A stretch of 64,000 nt of DNA from Bicyclus anynana (GCF_947172395.1 NC_069094.1:12824292-12888291), one strand, 5' to 3'. Counted from the stretch's first letter, positions 40,761 through 51,354 are shown. Translations and numbers: made by a program. Notes: a model not told the origin generated them from the letters alone.

Positions 40761-41261
40761 CAACATTGCTAAAGTCGCACAACTTATCACTGTACCAACC
40801 AAACAGTTTAAATATAAAGCAAACATTTCCTTGAAAAAAAAAAAGAAGTAAAACTTTAAAGTACACGTATCCGGTATCGGCTTAGACGGTATGGCTTAGT
40901 AAAACTAATTATACGGTCCGATCAACGTGTCCGTTCATCTGTTACTGTGGCTGCGGTGCGGTAGTTAATTAGCATCCCGATTGACTCGCTGATTTATTTA
41001 ACATTCAGCTTTTTGGCGTGGCCTTAAAAAATACAGCTCAAATAAAAGCTAGAATCCACGATTCTGGCTTTCCTTTCTGCGGCAGTGCTGCATTGTAGGT
41101 ACACTATAAATTAAATGTTTTTTTTTTTGCCACAAGTTAGCAATTGTCTGTTGTCGCACATAATCTTGAGTGACGCTGTAGTTGAGGCTGTTATGACAGC
41201 TATAATTATTATAAGCTTGAAAGTTTTGTACGTTTGTCACTCGATATTTGATAGGAACTGT
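40761..41261. other. no recognisable feature
   Basis: Nothing supported. Confidence 0.5.
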
Positions 41262-41390
41262 AGGCTAATTTACTATCTTTGACGTATAGATACCATATAT
41301 GAAATTGAGATTCTTTGTAACTAATTATGTAAGTAGATGACATTTCTCTATTGATTTGATGTTTATTTTAATAGGTTGAATTTTTTTTTT
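41262..41390 (+). repeat. dispersed repeat B, third copy
   Basis: taggctaatttactatcttt, gacgtatagataccatatat, gaaattgagattctttgtaa and ttgatgtttattttaatagg match the other two copies. Confidence 0.75.
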
Positions 41391-41647
41391 CGTTTGAGAG
41401 GGTATGCTTTCCAATTGGTCCCATAGTAATCACGTCTGTGTAGATCTGATGATGGGATCCTGGAGGAATCGAGGGGAACATTCAAAAATCATAAGGGCAA
41501 CTAAAGCGTTTTATTTTTTCTATTAAGAACTACACCTCACTTTAAAGAACTACAACTTTACGAAGGTCTGAAGTCGATGTGATGATGGAGTCGCAATACA
41601 CACGAGGGAACTCTTTAATATATTCTATACAATATATATTTAATATA

Positions 41648-41686
41648 TTCTATATAATATATCTCTTTATAATATTAGTATAGACC
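41648..41686 (-). mobile_element. Helitron 5'-end fragment
   Basis: ctctttataatattagtata gaccag holds the reversed HEL 5' terminus; no body found. Confidence 0.55.
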
Positions 41687-41751
41687 AGTCTGCTGGAACC
41701 TGGCCTGCCACTAGACCAGTATTCAAATAATTTAGAATACTTTTAGTGGAA

Positions 41752-42017
41752 GATTCGTATTAGAAACGACCTTCACCCATCTATTTATCGGATGAAAAGT
41801 ATTGAATATAAAATTTAATATGTTTAAAAAATATATTGCAAGTAGGTTGCCCCAAAAACTCCTGTCCAAACTATCATGATAATTAATAATAGTTTGACAA
41901 TATGACAAAGAAGTTTTTAGACAACCTACTCGCAATATATTTTTAACGTACTAAATTTGATATAAAACACTATTTATCCGATAAACAGATAGGGGAAGGT
42001 CATTTCTAATACGGATA
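41752..42017. mobile_element. foldback (MITE-like) element with long arms
   Basis: Almost the whole element pairs with itself. Left arm: cgtattagaaacgaccttca, tctatttatcggatgaaaag, aatatattgcaagtaggttg. Right arm in reverse complement: cgtattagaaatgaccttcc, tctgtttatcggataaatag, aatatattgcgagtaggttg. Arms of about 115-130 bp surround a short centre near 41880. Non-coding; the superfamily is not determined. Confidence 0.9.
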
Positions 42018-42444
42018 TTAGGATATTACATAAATCTTAAATTGACCCGAGCTTTATAATCCTAGTCCAGTAAATCCTAGTTAGTAGCCAGAGAGTTCTT
42101 CAAAGTCCATTGTAGTTTTCAATTTCTTCGTCCGTATACTACGTATATACGAGTATATACAATCAGCACTCGGTAAGTTCCACAGTCCGGGCTAATATTA
42201 CGTTCGCTCCGAACACGCCAGGTACATTGAGTCACGCGAGTACAGCATTACAGAGAGATTTCATTCCCATTCACAAAATCACTTGGTTTGTGTCTTACGT
42301 TATTTTGTTTTCCATGTAATGTACACGGAAACCAAGAAACCCCAAAAAAGATGAGTTCTTGTGTTTTAAATATATGTATGAACTTTGTACGTATGGCTTT
42401 ATAAATATGTACGTAGAGAGGATGAAAGGAAAAATTGGAAAAAG
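42018..42444. other. no recognisable feature
   Basis: Nothing supported. Confidence 0.5.
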
Positions 42445-42856
42445 TGATTTCCTGGAATGAATTTTGAATATTATGTTCCTAAGCGCAAATCTCGAGAACG
42501 GCTGAACTGATTTCGTTAATTATTTTTTTAGATTATTCCTTGAAGTACAAGGATGGTTCTTACGGAGAGAAAACTAAAAAAAGACAAGTCTATGTAAAAC
42601 TTTTCTATACACACGATTCGATACATTAAAGTCAATTTGAACTTTAATACCATACCTTAAAGTTCAAGTGCTAATGGAGAGGTTCAATCAAGAGTGTAGA
42701 AATAGGGTAGAGGAAGCGAAGAGGTAGGGTAGGTAGGAGTTGGATAGGGTAGGGGTAGGGCAGAAGAACACATAATTCAATATGTGTTCTTCTGCCCTAC
42801 CCTATTTATCTATTATTAATCCTATTAATCTATCGAAACTTGACCGGGTCCGCTAG
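42445..42856 (+). mobile_element. HEL-3-like Helitron with palindrome
   Basis: gcaaatctcgagaacggctg, actgatttcgttaattattt and caaggatggttcttacggag open the element. A decayed G-rich minisatellite (42700-42760) and a perfect palindrome follow. The end is cttgaccgggtccgCTAG followed by T. Confidence 0.75.
42755..42804. repeat. perfect 22-bp palindrome beside G-rich repeats
   Basis: gggtagggcagaagaacaca (plus ta) pairs exactly with (ta plus) tgtgttcttctgccctaccc around the loop attcaa. Its outer part is minisatellite sequence (gggtaggg), so the G-rich strand reverses to C-rich across the palindrome. Confidence 0.93.
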
Positions 42857-43171
42857 TTATTTATAAAATCTAATACAGTTGTATTACTAACGGGCACATT
42901 TGTATTTGTAGGCATGAGTATAAATTTATATTATTTACTTTATGAGCCACTAGTCGACTCAGCAGAGACTGTAATAACTTTTTCAGATGGTCTACGACAA
43001 TGGATCGTGTTGAACGGAATGGATTATTGCATAGCTGCAAACAATCACCGTACGTAGCAATTTGACCTCAATAGATCAAATTGTTTAGGAGTTCGATTAA
43101 TAATAAACACACGTAGGTTTGCTGGGTACCTATTATGTATTCATCTACAAATTCGGTTGGAGTTCAGAACT
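42857..43171. other. no recognisable feature
   Basis: Nothing supported. Confidence 0.5.
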
Positions 43172-43440
43172 TTAAAATTCAAAATTCATTTATTTCAAGT
43201 AGGCTCAGTTTACAAGCACTTTTGATAGGTACGTCAGTTGACTATTTGTAAAGATTCTACCACCGGTTCGGAAGGCTGGTTCTGATTTGATGGAAGTTGA
43301 TCTAATGGCCTCCAAGCATCTTTATCATTGAGGAACTCATCAATGGTGTAGTAACCTCAACTAAGTAAATGTTTTTTGACACAGTGCTTAAAGCTATGCA
43401 TTGGCAGGTCCATCACAGTCTTGGGATCTTGTTATAGAAG
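43172..43440 (-). mobile_element. LINE-L 3' end
   Basis: Plus strand: aaattcaaaattcatttatt, caagtaggctcagtttacaa, ccaccggttcggaaggctgg, gcctccaagcatctttatca. It matches 15121-15485 with an internal deletion of the 3' untranslated part. The C-terminal coding piece reads LPMHSFKHCVKKHLLS, stop, GYYTIDEFLNDKDAWRPL, so it is dead. Confidence 0.87.
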
Positions 43441-43667
43441 AGTACGGAGCATTTACGAAATTTTATTTGTTTGCAAAAGTTGTAAACACACAGTTTGCCA
43501 AAGGTTTTGTTTTTTAAACTACAAACTACAAAAGATTGCGGACTTTTTAGATCTATTAAAAAGGAATATTCAACCATGCATAAATTTTTATGTCTCCAAG
43601 GAATTAATTAGGCAGCCTTTTCTATACAAGTTCCCAAGCAGACTTTTGCACATTACCAACTATTATC

Positions 43668-43864
43668 GTCCTCATCATCTCCTTACCCTTATCCCACTTA
43701 AGTGGGGTCGAAAAAATATGTCAATCTTTTCCATTCGTCTCTATTACTCGTCAACTCATCATCCACTCCTTTTACACACATGTCCTCTTTCACACAATCC
43801 AACAATCTCTTCTTTGGCCTTCCTCTCATGTCCTAAGTAATATGACTTTCCTCCCTACGCATTA
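43668..43864 (-). mobile_element. LINE-X 3' end
   Basis: Plus strand: cctcatcatctccttaccct, tatcccacttaagtggggtc, actcgtcaactcatcatcca, ctccttttacacacatgtcc and ggccttcctctcatgtccta. The same blocks occur, reversed and interrupted, at 53930-54306. A non-LTR retrotransposon terminus is the likeliest identity; the clade is not clear. Confidence 0.68.
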
Positions 43865-44343
43865 CATGTCCAATTATCGTCATATTGCAATAAATTTACA
43901 TATAAACGTAATGAAATCCGCATAAAAATCCGTTCAATAGTCATTGAGTTCATCTCGGACAGACAGACAGACGCGGAGGAGGACTTTGTTTATAATATGA
44001 ATGTATGAGAAAATTACTGCTAAGACTGTAAGGTGAGCTATCATAATTTCCAAAAATCCTCTGCAGCATTATAGTAAAACCTCTTCCACTAATAGGACTT
44101 TATAAAACTTCACCCTAATTTGGCCGTAGTGGTACAATTATGTAAATTTAAAATCAAATCGCAAAGTTTTCACATTTTGCTAGAATCGGACCACTTTAGA
44201 ATTGTTGTTATGCAAGCGATTAAAGTTTTAACTCGGAAGTAGAGAAGTTGAATTTTCTTATGAAGATTTGAGATAAAAATTTAAAGACATTTAAAAGAAC
44301 CCAAATTTTTATGAATAATACCTAAATTAAATTTGTTACGACA
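43865..44343. other. no gene; possible repeat edge
   Basis: gtaatgaaatccgcataaaa and a cagacagacagac run near 43965 look like a repeat end, but cannot be matched within the window. The rest is unassigned. Confidence 0.45.
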
Positions 44344-44538
44344 GATTACCTTATCAGCCGATAGACGTCCACTGCTGGACATAGGCATCTTGCATGGACC
44401 TCCAAGCACAACGGTCTCGAGTCGCCAGGATCCAACGACTCCCTACAACCCGCTTGATATCCTCGGTCCACCTCCTGGGGGTGGGGGGTCGACCAACACT
44501 GCGCTTTCCGGTGCGGGGTCACCATTCCACCGCCTACG
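44344..44538 (-). mobile_element. RTE-A2 3' end
   Basis: Reverse: accttatcagccgatagacg, tccactgctggacataggca, tcttgcatggacctccaagc, ctccctacaacccgcttgat and gcgctttccggtgcggggtc. 5'-truncated. Confidence 0.9.
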
Positions 44539-44577
44539 AGAGATTAATATAGAAAAACATGTTTAATATTATAATAT

Positions 44578-45193
44578 ATAGCGGACGCCCGCGACTTCGT
44601 CCGCGTAAAAATCGATGTAAACTTTCAACCCCTATTTCACATTCTATTTTGCAAGTTTTATAACTTATACCTAATAAATAGTCCACTTATCATTTTTTTA
44701 CAAATGTACCTAGAAAAATTAAGGACTTTCCGTACAAACTTTCTACCCCTACTTCACCCATTTCTGATTTTGTTTTCGTGACAAAAAGTATCCTATTATC
44801 CTTCTACGTATTATGGTCTCAAATCGTCTTAAGTATCATTTGAATTCATTCTGTAGTTTCAGCGTGATGCCCGGTCAAAAAAAAGGCAAACAGACAGACA
44901 AGAAATAGAAAATAGGCTTCAGTATCGATCTCCTACCTTTACCCTACTCCTACCCTACCCGTACCCTTACTGTATCCTACCCCTACCCTACCCGTAATCT
45001 TCCCTTTCCCTACCCCTAGGATAGGGGTAGGCCCTACCCCTACCCTACCCTTAACCTAGGCATACACTCCCCTACCCTGCCCTACCCCACCCTACCCCTA
45101 CCCTACCTTTACCCCTACCCTACCCATACACAACCCCTACCCTACCTGTACCCTACCCTACCCCATACCTTCCCTACCTTACCCCTACCCTTA
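44578..45193 (-). mobile_element. HEL-3 Helitron-like element with C-rich minisatellite
   Basis: Plus strand opens tAGCGGACGcccgcgacttcg, the reversed 3' hairpin with a lost C of CTAG. Then atcgatgtaaactttcaacc, ttttgtttt, attcattctgtagtttcagc, gtgatgcccgg and gcttcagtatcgatc. The distal part is the minisatellite at 44935-45193. The 5' terminus is not found. Confidence 0.78.
44935..45193 (-). repeat. decayed C-rich minisatellite with small palindrome
   Basis: Degenerate ccctaccccta units, the complement of the 8.9-kb minisatellite. At 45013-45035 CCTACCCCTA, GGA, TAGGGGTAGG form a perfect 10-bp hairpin where the strand bias flips briefly. Far more mutated than the 8.9-kb array. Confidence 0.88.
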
Positions 45194-45269
45194 GCAAAAT
45201 CGGTCCAGCCCTATGAGCATGGTGCGATGACAAAGGAAAATAGAGACTTCTATGCTAAAATTATAATCT

Positions 45270-45415
45270 TTGGATCTACCTTTGGACCGATTTGAAAGAT
45301 TGTTTTACCAATAGAAAGCTACGTTATTTGCGAGTGTCATAGGCTATGTTTGATTCCCATATTCACACAGGAACGGGAAATACGTAATTGAAAGCGCGGG
45401 GCGTCATGTAGCGGA
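45270..45415 (+). mobile_element. HEL-2 Helitron-like 3' portion
   Basis: ataatctttggatctacctt, gttttaccaatagaaagcta, gtcataggctatgtttgatt and ggaacgggaaatacgtaatt, ending gcggggcgtcatgTAG. The 5' end is not visible. Confidence 0.66.
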
Positions 45416-45825
45416 ATTTCTGCGTCTTTTAGAAATTTTTTATTATCTCCGAAACTATTTAACTAATTAACATACTATAAAGGGCAAATCTTATCTCCAT
45501 AATATCCTTGTGATTATTAAATAATTTATTTTGATAAGCATTTAAGTTAAGTAGCATAAATAATCACGCAAACCGAAGGATATAAAATTAATAATTTTTA
45601 AAACACAAAAGGTACTATATCTGCTAATATATAGAAGGTAGATATATGGTGTCGCGGACTTTTTTGTAGAACTTTTAGAGATACATAAAGTCTCCATACA
45701 TTAATTTCAATTTTACACAATGGTTAAGGCAGCGCATGCGAATAAGTCTGCTTAAGAGAATTTTCGCTCCGACCTGTATGACAAAAACTGTATTTACTCG
45801 GCGAATATATATCATACTAATATAA
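45416..45825. other. no recognisable feature
   Basis: Nothing supported. A minus-strand 84-codon frame (45675-45929) is largely Helitron sequence. Confidence 0.5.
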
Positions 45826-45966
45826 AATAGCCTATAGCACTCCCCGATAATGTAGCATTCTACTGGTGAAAGAATTTTTGAAATCGGACCAGTAGTTCCG
45901 AAGATTACCCCATTTAAAAAATGTGACAAACTTACAAACTTTACCTCTTTATAATATTAGTATAGA
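45826..45966 (-). mobile_element. HEL-1 Helitron, 3' end lost
   Basis: Plus strand: aaaatagcctatagcactcc, ccgataatgtagcattctac, aatcggaccagtagttccga and tttataatattagtataGA followed by T. The CTAG side is missing. Confidence 0.8.
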
Positions 45967-46070
45967 TTTAACTATATAAAATGCCTCCTGTGGTCCAGTG
46001 ACTTCGAATCCTAAATCGAGCTTTAAAGTAGGACGCTATATTTTCTTCAGAGAAATTATTATTATCATTT

Positions 46071-46384
46071 TGACGGCCTCCGTGGCGCTGTGGTATGCGC
46101 ACTGGACTTGACAAGACGGAGGTCCGGGGTTCGATCCCCGGCTGGGCTGATTGAGGTTTTCTTAATTGGTCCAGGTCTGGCTGGTGGGAGGCTTCGGCCG
46201 TGGCTAGTTACCACCCTACCGACAAAGACGTACCGCCAAGCGATTTAGAGTTCCGGTACGATGTCGTGTAAAAACCGAAAGGGGTGTGGGTTGTCATCCT
46301 ACTCCTAACAAGTTAGCCCGCTTCCATCACTTACCATCGGGTGAGATTGTAGTCAAGGGCTAACTTGTACAGAATAAAAAAAAA
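46071..46384 (+). mobile_element. SINE-A, full length
   Basis: Starts tgacggcctccgtggcgctg with box A TGGCGCTGTGG (one change) and box B GGTTCGATCCCC, and follows the body to gggctaacttgtacagaata and an A-run. The tail block cacttaccatcgggtgagat is the part it shares with LINE-N. Confidence 0.95.
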
Positions 46385-47109
46385 TCAAACACGTGATGCT
46401 TTTGATGGTGATCGTGGTGCTGCAGCCTGAAAGTAGCATGCGATAAATAGATTGTCGCATGCGGTTCTTACTGCAGTGTGCAATAAATTATAGAGATTCA
46501 CCTCACCAAACAATCCCTATTCTTTACCTCAGGGACTTACGGGCACTCCTATAATTTTGTGTTACATTCAATTTTTAGCAAAAGGGCGCCAATAATGGTA
46601 TTCTTTGATCCATTAATCTTTGCATTTATCCCAACAAATCTTTCTTTCCTACATTAAGATTGATGCCAGTTCATGGTGCTTTGAATTAAAGATAAGGTTA
46701 CCTTAAGGTATTATACTTTCATAAGATATCCCGTGCGTTTGAATGTGCGCTATCTACTATAAATTATGAAAACGTCTGACCTAATAAGATCAACAATTTA
46801 GTAACTTTGACAGTTATTTGAACAAAAAAGATCATTTGTTATAATATCATCTCACATGATTTTATATAGATAGTAAATTATCCACAGAAACAGTCTGAGA
46901 GTTTCACATGATAAAATTATGATTTATTTAATATTTCTACAGAAAATTTAATTATGTATAGGTAACGTAAATAATGAAACCACATCCTTTAAACTCTCAA
47001 TGTTATTTTTGTTTAAACACGGTATGTTTTATATCCGATCATCATTAAGGATAGGTATAATTGGAATTAAAAAATAACTTTAATCATCAATCAATTTTCA
47101 CCAATTTTC
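46385..47109. other. no gene; weak hairpin near 46425-46480
   Basis: gcatgcga and tcgcatgc lie in inverted orientation inside a longer imperfect ctgcag...ctgcag arrangement. Otherwise unassigned AT-rich sequence. Confidence 0.45.
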
Positions 47110-47275
47110 ATAGATAGGTATAACTTGAAACCCCTATTTTGCCTACGGTTTCAATGATTTTATTCTAATTTTTTGTGACAAGAAGTAGCAGTCCGTACTG
47201 CTCTAAGGTCTCATTCGTCTCTGTAGGTAATAAAATTTATCAAAATCGATTCGCAAAAGCCAAAAAAAGGTTGAG
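47110..47275 (-). mobile_element. HEL-3-like relic
   Basis: cttgaaacccctattttgcc, ttttttgtgacaagaagtag and aggtctcattcgtctctgta resemble the reversed HEL-3 interior. No ends. Confidence 0.45.
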
Positions 47276-47399
47276 GTAACAGACAGGCAATTACTTACTG
47301 CATTTATAGTCAGTATGGGTGGATTGTTATTTCAGTTAAATTCAATTATTTTTCAAGAAGTCTTAAACGCCGTATTTACTGAACATTACGGGTATATTT

Positions 47400-47535
47400 T
47401 TTTGAAAAACTCCTCGTTAAATATGCCAGAGCCTGCAAACGAAAGTGGATAATCTGTTTGGTGTCTGAGGAATTTAAGATGCCGAACGGCGGAAAGGCAC
47501 TTGCGCAGAGATCAAAGGCTCTTGGCGGCTCGCAA
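47400..47535 (+). repeat. dispersed repeat D
   Basis: ctcgttaaatatgccagagc, aacgaaagtggataatctgt and ttggtgtctgaggaatttaa match 49588-49700 in order and orientation. Unclassified. Confidence 0.65.
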
Positions 47536-47699
47536 ATTGATATTTGAATTTTGAAGCCCACTCGTCTTATTTTAGGTTTAATTACCAATAAAGCTACAAT
47601 GAAAATTTTAATATCATAATTTATCTACCTCACTACCTAGATTTGTTGGAGGAATATTAAAGAGAATCTTTACTAAGAGAAAAATAATTTATAAATTGC

Positions 47700-47790
47700 A
47701 AAAGTCTGTGTGTCCTTAAGTGTGCAAGTATGTTTATTCCTCCTTTACGCTAAAATTTGGAATGTAAATAGATTTTATTTTCTCTTTACT
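47700..47790 (+). mobile_element. HEL-4-like relic
   Basis: agtatgtttattcctccttt, acgctaaaatttggaatgta and aatagattttattttctctt resemble the reversed 27500-27600 region. No ends. Confidence 0.45.
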
Positions 47791-48129
47791 ATTACTAAAC
47801 AATGTTTTATAACTTTATTTACGTGAATAGTTTTGACGGAGATCTCAGTAAGTAAGTTTTAGTAGTTCAGAAACCAGATATTAAGAAAATGTGGGGATAG
47901 GTATAGTTTTGTGTAGAAGCTACATGTATTTCCTAATTTCCTACATATATTTTAAGGTTTATATTAGTTAACTGCTGTGCAGTTTTCTAGTGTTGTAGGT
48001 TTTATGGTTGATGTCACTCACTTTTCCAAAATTAAATCCAGGTATTTTCAGAGTTTCAACTTGCAAATGTCTGTTTGTTGCAAAAACGAGTCCAAAACAC
48101 AATGGTAAAACAAAGAGAATTTCTTGCAA
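47791..48129. other. no recognisable feature
   Basis: Nothing supported. Confidence 0.5.
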
Positions 48130-48285
48130 CAGTAGAACTCAATTTATGAACTCTACAATTGCGTTGTCTTTGCCTTCCGAACTGGTGGTAGAGTATTTAC
48201 AAATAATCAAACCGAACGTTTCAAAAGTGCTTGTAAACTAAAGCTTTCTTGATATGTTGATTTTGGTTTTGAATTTTGTTTTGTC
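48130..48285 (+). mobile_element. LINE-L 3' tip
   Basis: ttgccttccgaactggtggt, agagtatttacaaataatca, gtttcaaaagtgcttgtaaa and a decayed gattttggttttgaattttg tail match the LINE-L terminus. An RTE-A1 end begins about 10 bp further on. Confidence 0.8.
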
Positions 48286-48295
48286 AAAAAACAAT

Positions 48296-48695
48296 ACCTA
48301 TGGGCCTCATAAGAAGGCTCAGAGTCACACAGCGGGCGATGGAACAAGCTATGTTAGGAGTACCTCTGCATGACCGAATCAGAAATGAGGAGATCCGCAG
48401 AAGAACCCAAGCCAACGACATAGCTCAACGAGTTGCAAAGCTGAAGTCGCAATGGGCGGGGCACATAGTTCGAAAAGCCGTTGGACGTCGGGGTTCCAAA
48501 GTGCTGGAATGGCGACCCCGCACTAGAAAGCGCAGTGTTGGTCAACCAACCACGAGGTGGACTGACGACATCAAGCGAATCACAGGGATTCGCTAAATGC
48601 AGGCTCAGTATTGTGATGTTTGGAAATCACTACAAAAGGTCTATGTCCTGAAGTGGACGGTCATCGGCTGATATAATGATGATGATGATGATGAA
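48296..48695 (+). mobile_element. RTE-A1 3' end
   Basis: Sense copy with an open C-terminal frame to 48594 (GLIRRLRVTQRAMEQAMLGV, HDRIRNEEIRRRTQ, TTRWTDDIKRITGIR). A stop follows, then the 3' end with gatgatgatgatgatgaag. It is intermediate in decay between the 1-575 and 60.9-kb copies. Confidence 0.9.
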
Positions 48696-49289
48696 GTCTT
48701 AGGGTCTTCATTGCGCCACGGATAAATGCTACTTATTAAAGGACTTATGACATATGTCTATCGTATTCCAGCGTCAGCGTGTCGCATGCAGCAAGCCAGA
48801 TACAATTTCACGCCGTGCCAACTTGCAAAATTCGTCGCGGGATTCTAATTTCATACGAAATACGGGTGACAGTTTTGAATTGGACTTCAACTGGTACGTA
48901 GCACTAGGAATTAATACTCACACTCAGAAAATTTTAACTAAATTAGTTAAGCAGGTAACAGGTATTCGGTGTAACATGCTGCTTTTGCATTTCAGTACGT
49001 GGTCGTGAATTGTGCTTTATAATTCCGGACGCTCTAGACTTTGAAAGAAGAAGAAGAAAGAAGAAGAAGAAATCGGCATTTTCATATCAATTATAGTTTA
49101 GGCTTAAAGCTAATGAATTTTTGGAAATTATGAAACACATTATTTATTATGATGTATTAACTTAATGGATTAAAAAATATACTGATTTTGTAGATCATAA
49201 AAGAAACATAAAGACTTGAAAAAATATTTAGAAATTAATTAATTTAGAAAATATCCGCGTAATAAGCGGTTTAATTCCTTTTTCCTTAT
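48696..49289. other. no gene; GAA microsatellite at 49044-49073
   Basis: The 84-codon frame at 48754-49008 has no recognised motif. gaaagaagaagaagaaag marks a microsatellite. The rest is AT-rich. Confidence 0.5.
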
Positions 49290-49472
49290 ACACACTGCAA
49301 AGATGTGGAATGCTCTTCCAGCTTCCGTTTTCCCCACCACCTACAATATGGGTATCTTCAAGTCAAGAGTGAATAGGCATCTTCTAGGCAAGCGCGTTCT
49401 ACCATAGGCTGCCTCATCGCTTACCATTAGGCGTGATTGCAGCTAAGCGCTTGCTTATTCAAAAAACAATAT
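49290..49472 (+). mobile_element. LINE-N 3' end, CR1/L2-like
   Basis: The frame reads KMWNALPASVFP then TYNMGIFKSRVNRHLLG, the W-N-x-L-P and F-K-x-R-V-N-x-H-L pattern found at the C-terminus of CR1/L2-type reverse transcriptases. The 3' untranslated end catcgcttaccattaggcg, tgattgcagctaagcgcttg and an A-run close the copy. That terminal block is also the 3' end of SINE-A, with a few changes. Confidence 0.8.
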
Positions 49473-49587
49473 CTATTATGTGGTAAGGCGTATCCAAATT
49501 GCCCGGAGACTATCAAAAATCATTTTTAGCTGGCGGTAATACTAATCCCGTTGCCCTCACCTTGCGGAAAATTAAAATATTCATTCA

Positions 49588-49700
49588 TAAACCCTTGTTA
49601 AATATGCTAAAGCAGCCGAACGAAAGTGGATAAGTCTGGTGTCTGAAAAATTAAGGGTCTGCCGATACAACGGCTCTCAAAGCCGAGATCAAACGTATTT
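49588..49700 (+). repeat. dispersed repeat D, second copy
   Basis: cttgttaaatatgctaaagc, cgaacgaaagtggataagtc and tggtgtctgaaaaattaagg align with 47400-47535. Confidence 0.65.
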
Positions 49701-49992
49701 CAACGAAAATTAATTGGTCTTGGAAATTTGTTGGCAAATTCATCCTGACCTTCAATTTTGGAGAAAACGGAAATGAACGTTTTTAATAATTAATCAGACA
49801 ATTATGATTATTTGTAAGAAGATAGTAGACTTCATTGTTCTTTAATTTTTGTGACTAAATAAGTCTCGCCTAATGACAAGTACGACGCAGTATAAGACTA
49901 CCAAAGCAATGCCATGAATGTTAGAGGTCGTCAAATTGTAAAGTTAAACCTGAAAACAATAAAATATCATCAAAATTAAACACTTCTACAAT
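49701..49992. other. no recognisable feature
   Basis: Nothing supported. Confidence 0.5.
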
Positions 49993-50329
49993 TGACGGCC
50001 TCGACGGCCTCCGTGGCGCAGTGGTATGCGCGGTGGATTTACAAGACAGAGGTCCTGAGTTCGATCCCCGGCTGGGCCGATTGAGGTTTTCTTAATTGGT
50101 CCAGGTCTGGCTGGTGGGAGGCTTCGGCCGTGACTTACCACCCTAACGACAAAGACGTACCGCCAAGCGATTTAGCGTTCCGGTACGATGTCGTGTAGAA
50201 ACCGAAAGGGGTGTGGTTTTTTATCCTCCTCTTAACAAGTTAGCCCGCTCCATCTTAGATTGCATCGTCACTTACCTCAGGTGAGATTGCAGTCAAGGGC
50301 TAACTTGTAAAGAATAAAAAATAAAAAAA
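49993..50329 (+). mobile_element. SINE-A, full length
   Basis: Box A TGGCGCAGTGG exact; box B AGTTCGATCCCC, one change. The first bases are partly repeated (gacggcctcgacggcctccg). It runs through to gggctaacttgtaaagaata and an A-run. Confidence 0.95.
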
Positions 50330-50679
50330 GTACTCTAAAAAGTATGAACCAAAAAAATACACTACACACAGTTTCTCCCTGCAATACTGGCTGCTACCTG
50401 CGTCACATAAGGGGGAAATTACATAAAATGTTTTAATATTGATTATGATTCTGTCATCCGAATTAAAAAGACCTCTCAAGCAATCATTTATGAATTTCAC
50501 CAAAAAGGTACTCTTGACTTAGCTTCAACAAGCTCTTGAGAACCTGTTGAAGCGAGTACAAGTTTATATTACGAAACGTTTACTTGAGATATTAACAAAA
50601 TACATTGCAGGAGTCCCTTTGTAATTTATAAGGTTACGTTATATTGAAATACCTAGTATTATATGATGTCGTGTATATA
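50330..50679. other. no recognisable feature
   Basis: Nothing supported. Confidence 0.5.
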
Positions 50680-50722
50680 AGAGTCATGATAGCCCAGTGT
50701 ATATGACCTCTGCCTTTGACAG
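50680..50722 (+). mobile_element. SINE-B head fragment
   Basis: gagtcatgatagcccagtgt, atatgacctctgcctttgac: the first 43 bp with box A, then unrelated sequence. Confidence 0.72.
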
Positions 50723-50838
50723 AGAGCGTAGATCTTTAGATGGGCCCGAAGCGTCGCGTAATTGCCATTTGTTTCGCAAATACTTACCGATGGAAAGTAG
50801 CACCTTTCCTCCTTATTCGTGTTGCGGCTTGTGTTTTT

Positions 50839-51148
50839 CGTCGGTATCAACTCATATTCGGCTCACTGCTGAGCTCGAGTCTCCTCTCAGAATGAGAGGG
50901 GTTAGGCCAATAGTCCACCACGCTGTCCCAATGCGAATTGGCAGACTCCACACACGCAGAGAATTAAGAAATTATCTGGTATGCAGGTTTCCTCACGATG
51001 TTTTCCTTCACCGTTTGAGACACGTGATATTTAATTTCTTAAAATGCACACAACTGAAAAGTTGGAGGTTCATGCCCCGGACCGGATTCGAACCCACACC
51101 CTCCGGAATCGGAGGCATAGGTCATATCCACTGGGTTATCACGGCTCG
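50839..51148 (-). mobile_element. SINE-B, full length
   Basis: Reverse SINE-B from cgtcggtatcaactcatatt to gttatcacggctc with both boxes recognisable. It pairs in inverted orientation with 51355-51595. Confidence 0.95.
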
Positions 51149-51354
51149 CTTGTGTTTTTACATTTCCAAAATGAACATGAAGGCATAATTAAGGGATTAA
51201 ACAAGAAAAAACCGTAAAATATTTTTTTTAAATCCACGTCCACTCACAGCATGCGCTCGTTGCGTACTAAAAATAAGATGTGCGTGCACGTCTTTGAGTA
51301 ATGACTAACATTGTGCGTTCTTTTATATGTTGGGGCCCATCTAACGATTTATAT

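Noticed and set aside
43376..43840. 154-codon open frame as a gene
   Set aside because: It crosses reversed LINE-L and LINE-X ends and shows no motif of its own.
46071..46150. True tRNA gene
   Set aside because: Boxes A and B are present, but they head a 314-bp SINE with a shared body and A-tail; no cloverleaf acceptor pairing is evident. The same holds for the other SINE heads.
50697..51188. 163-codon open frame as a gene
   Set aside because: Most of it is the antisense of a full-length SINE-B; similar frames arise in other SINE-B copies.
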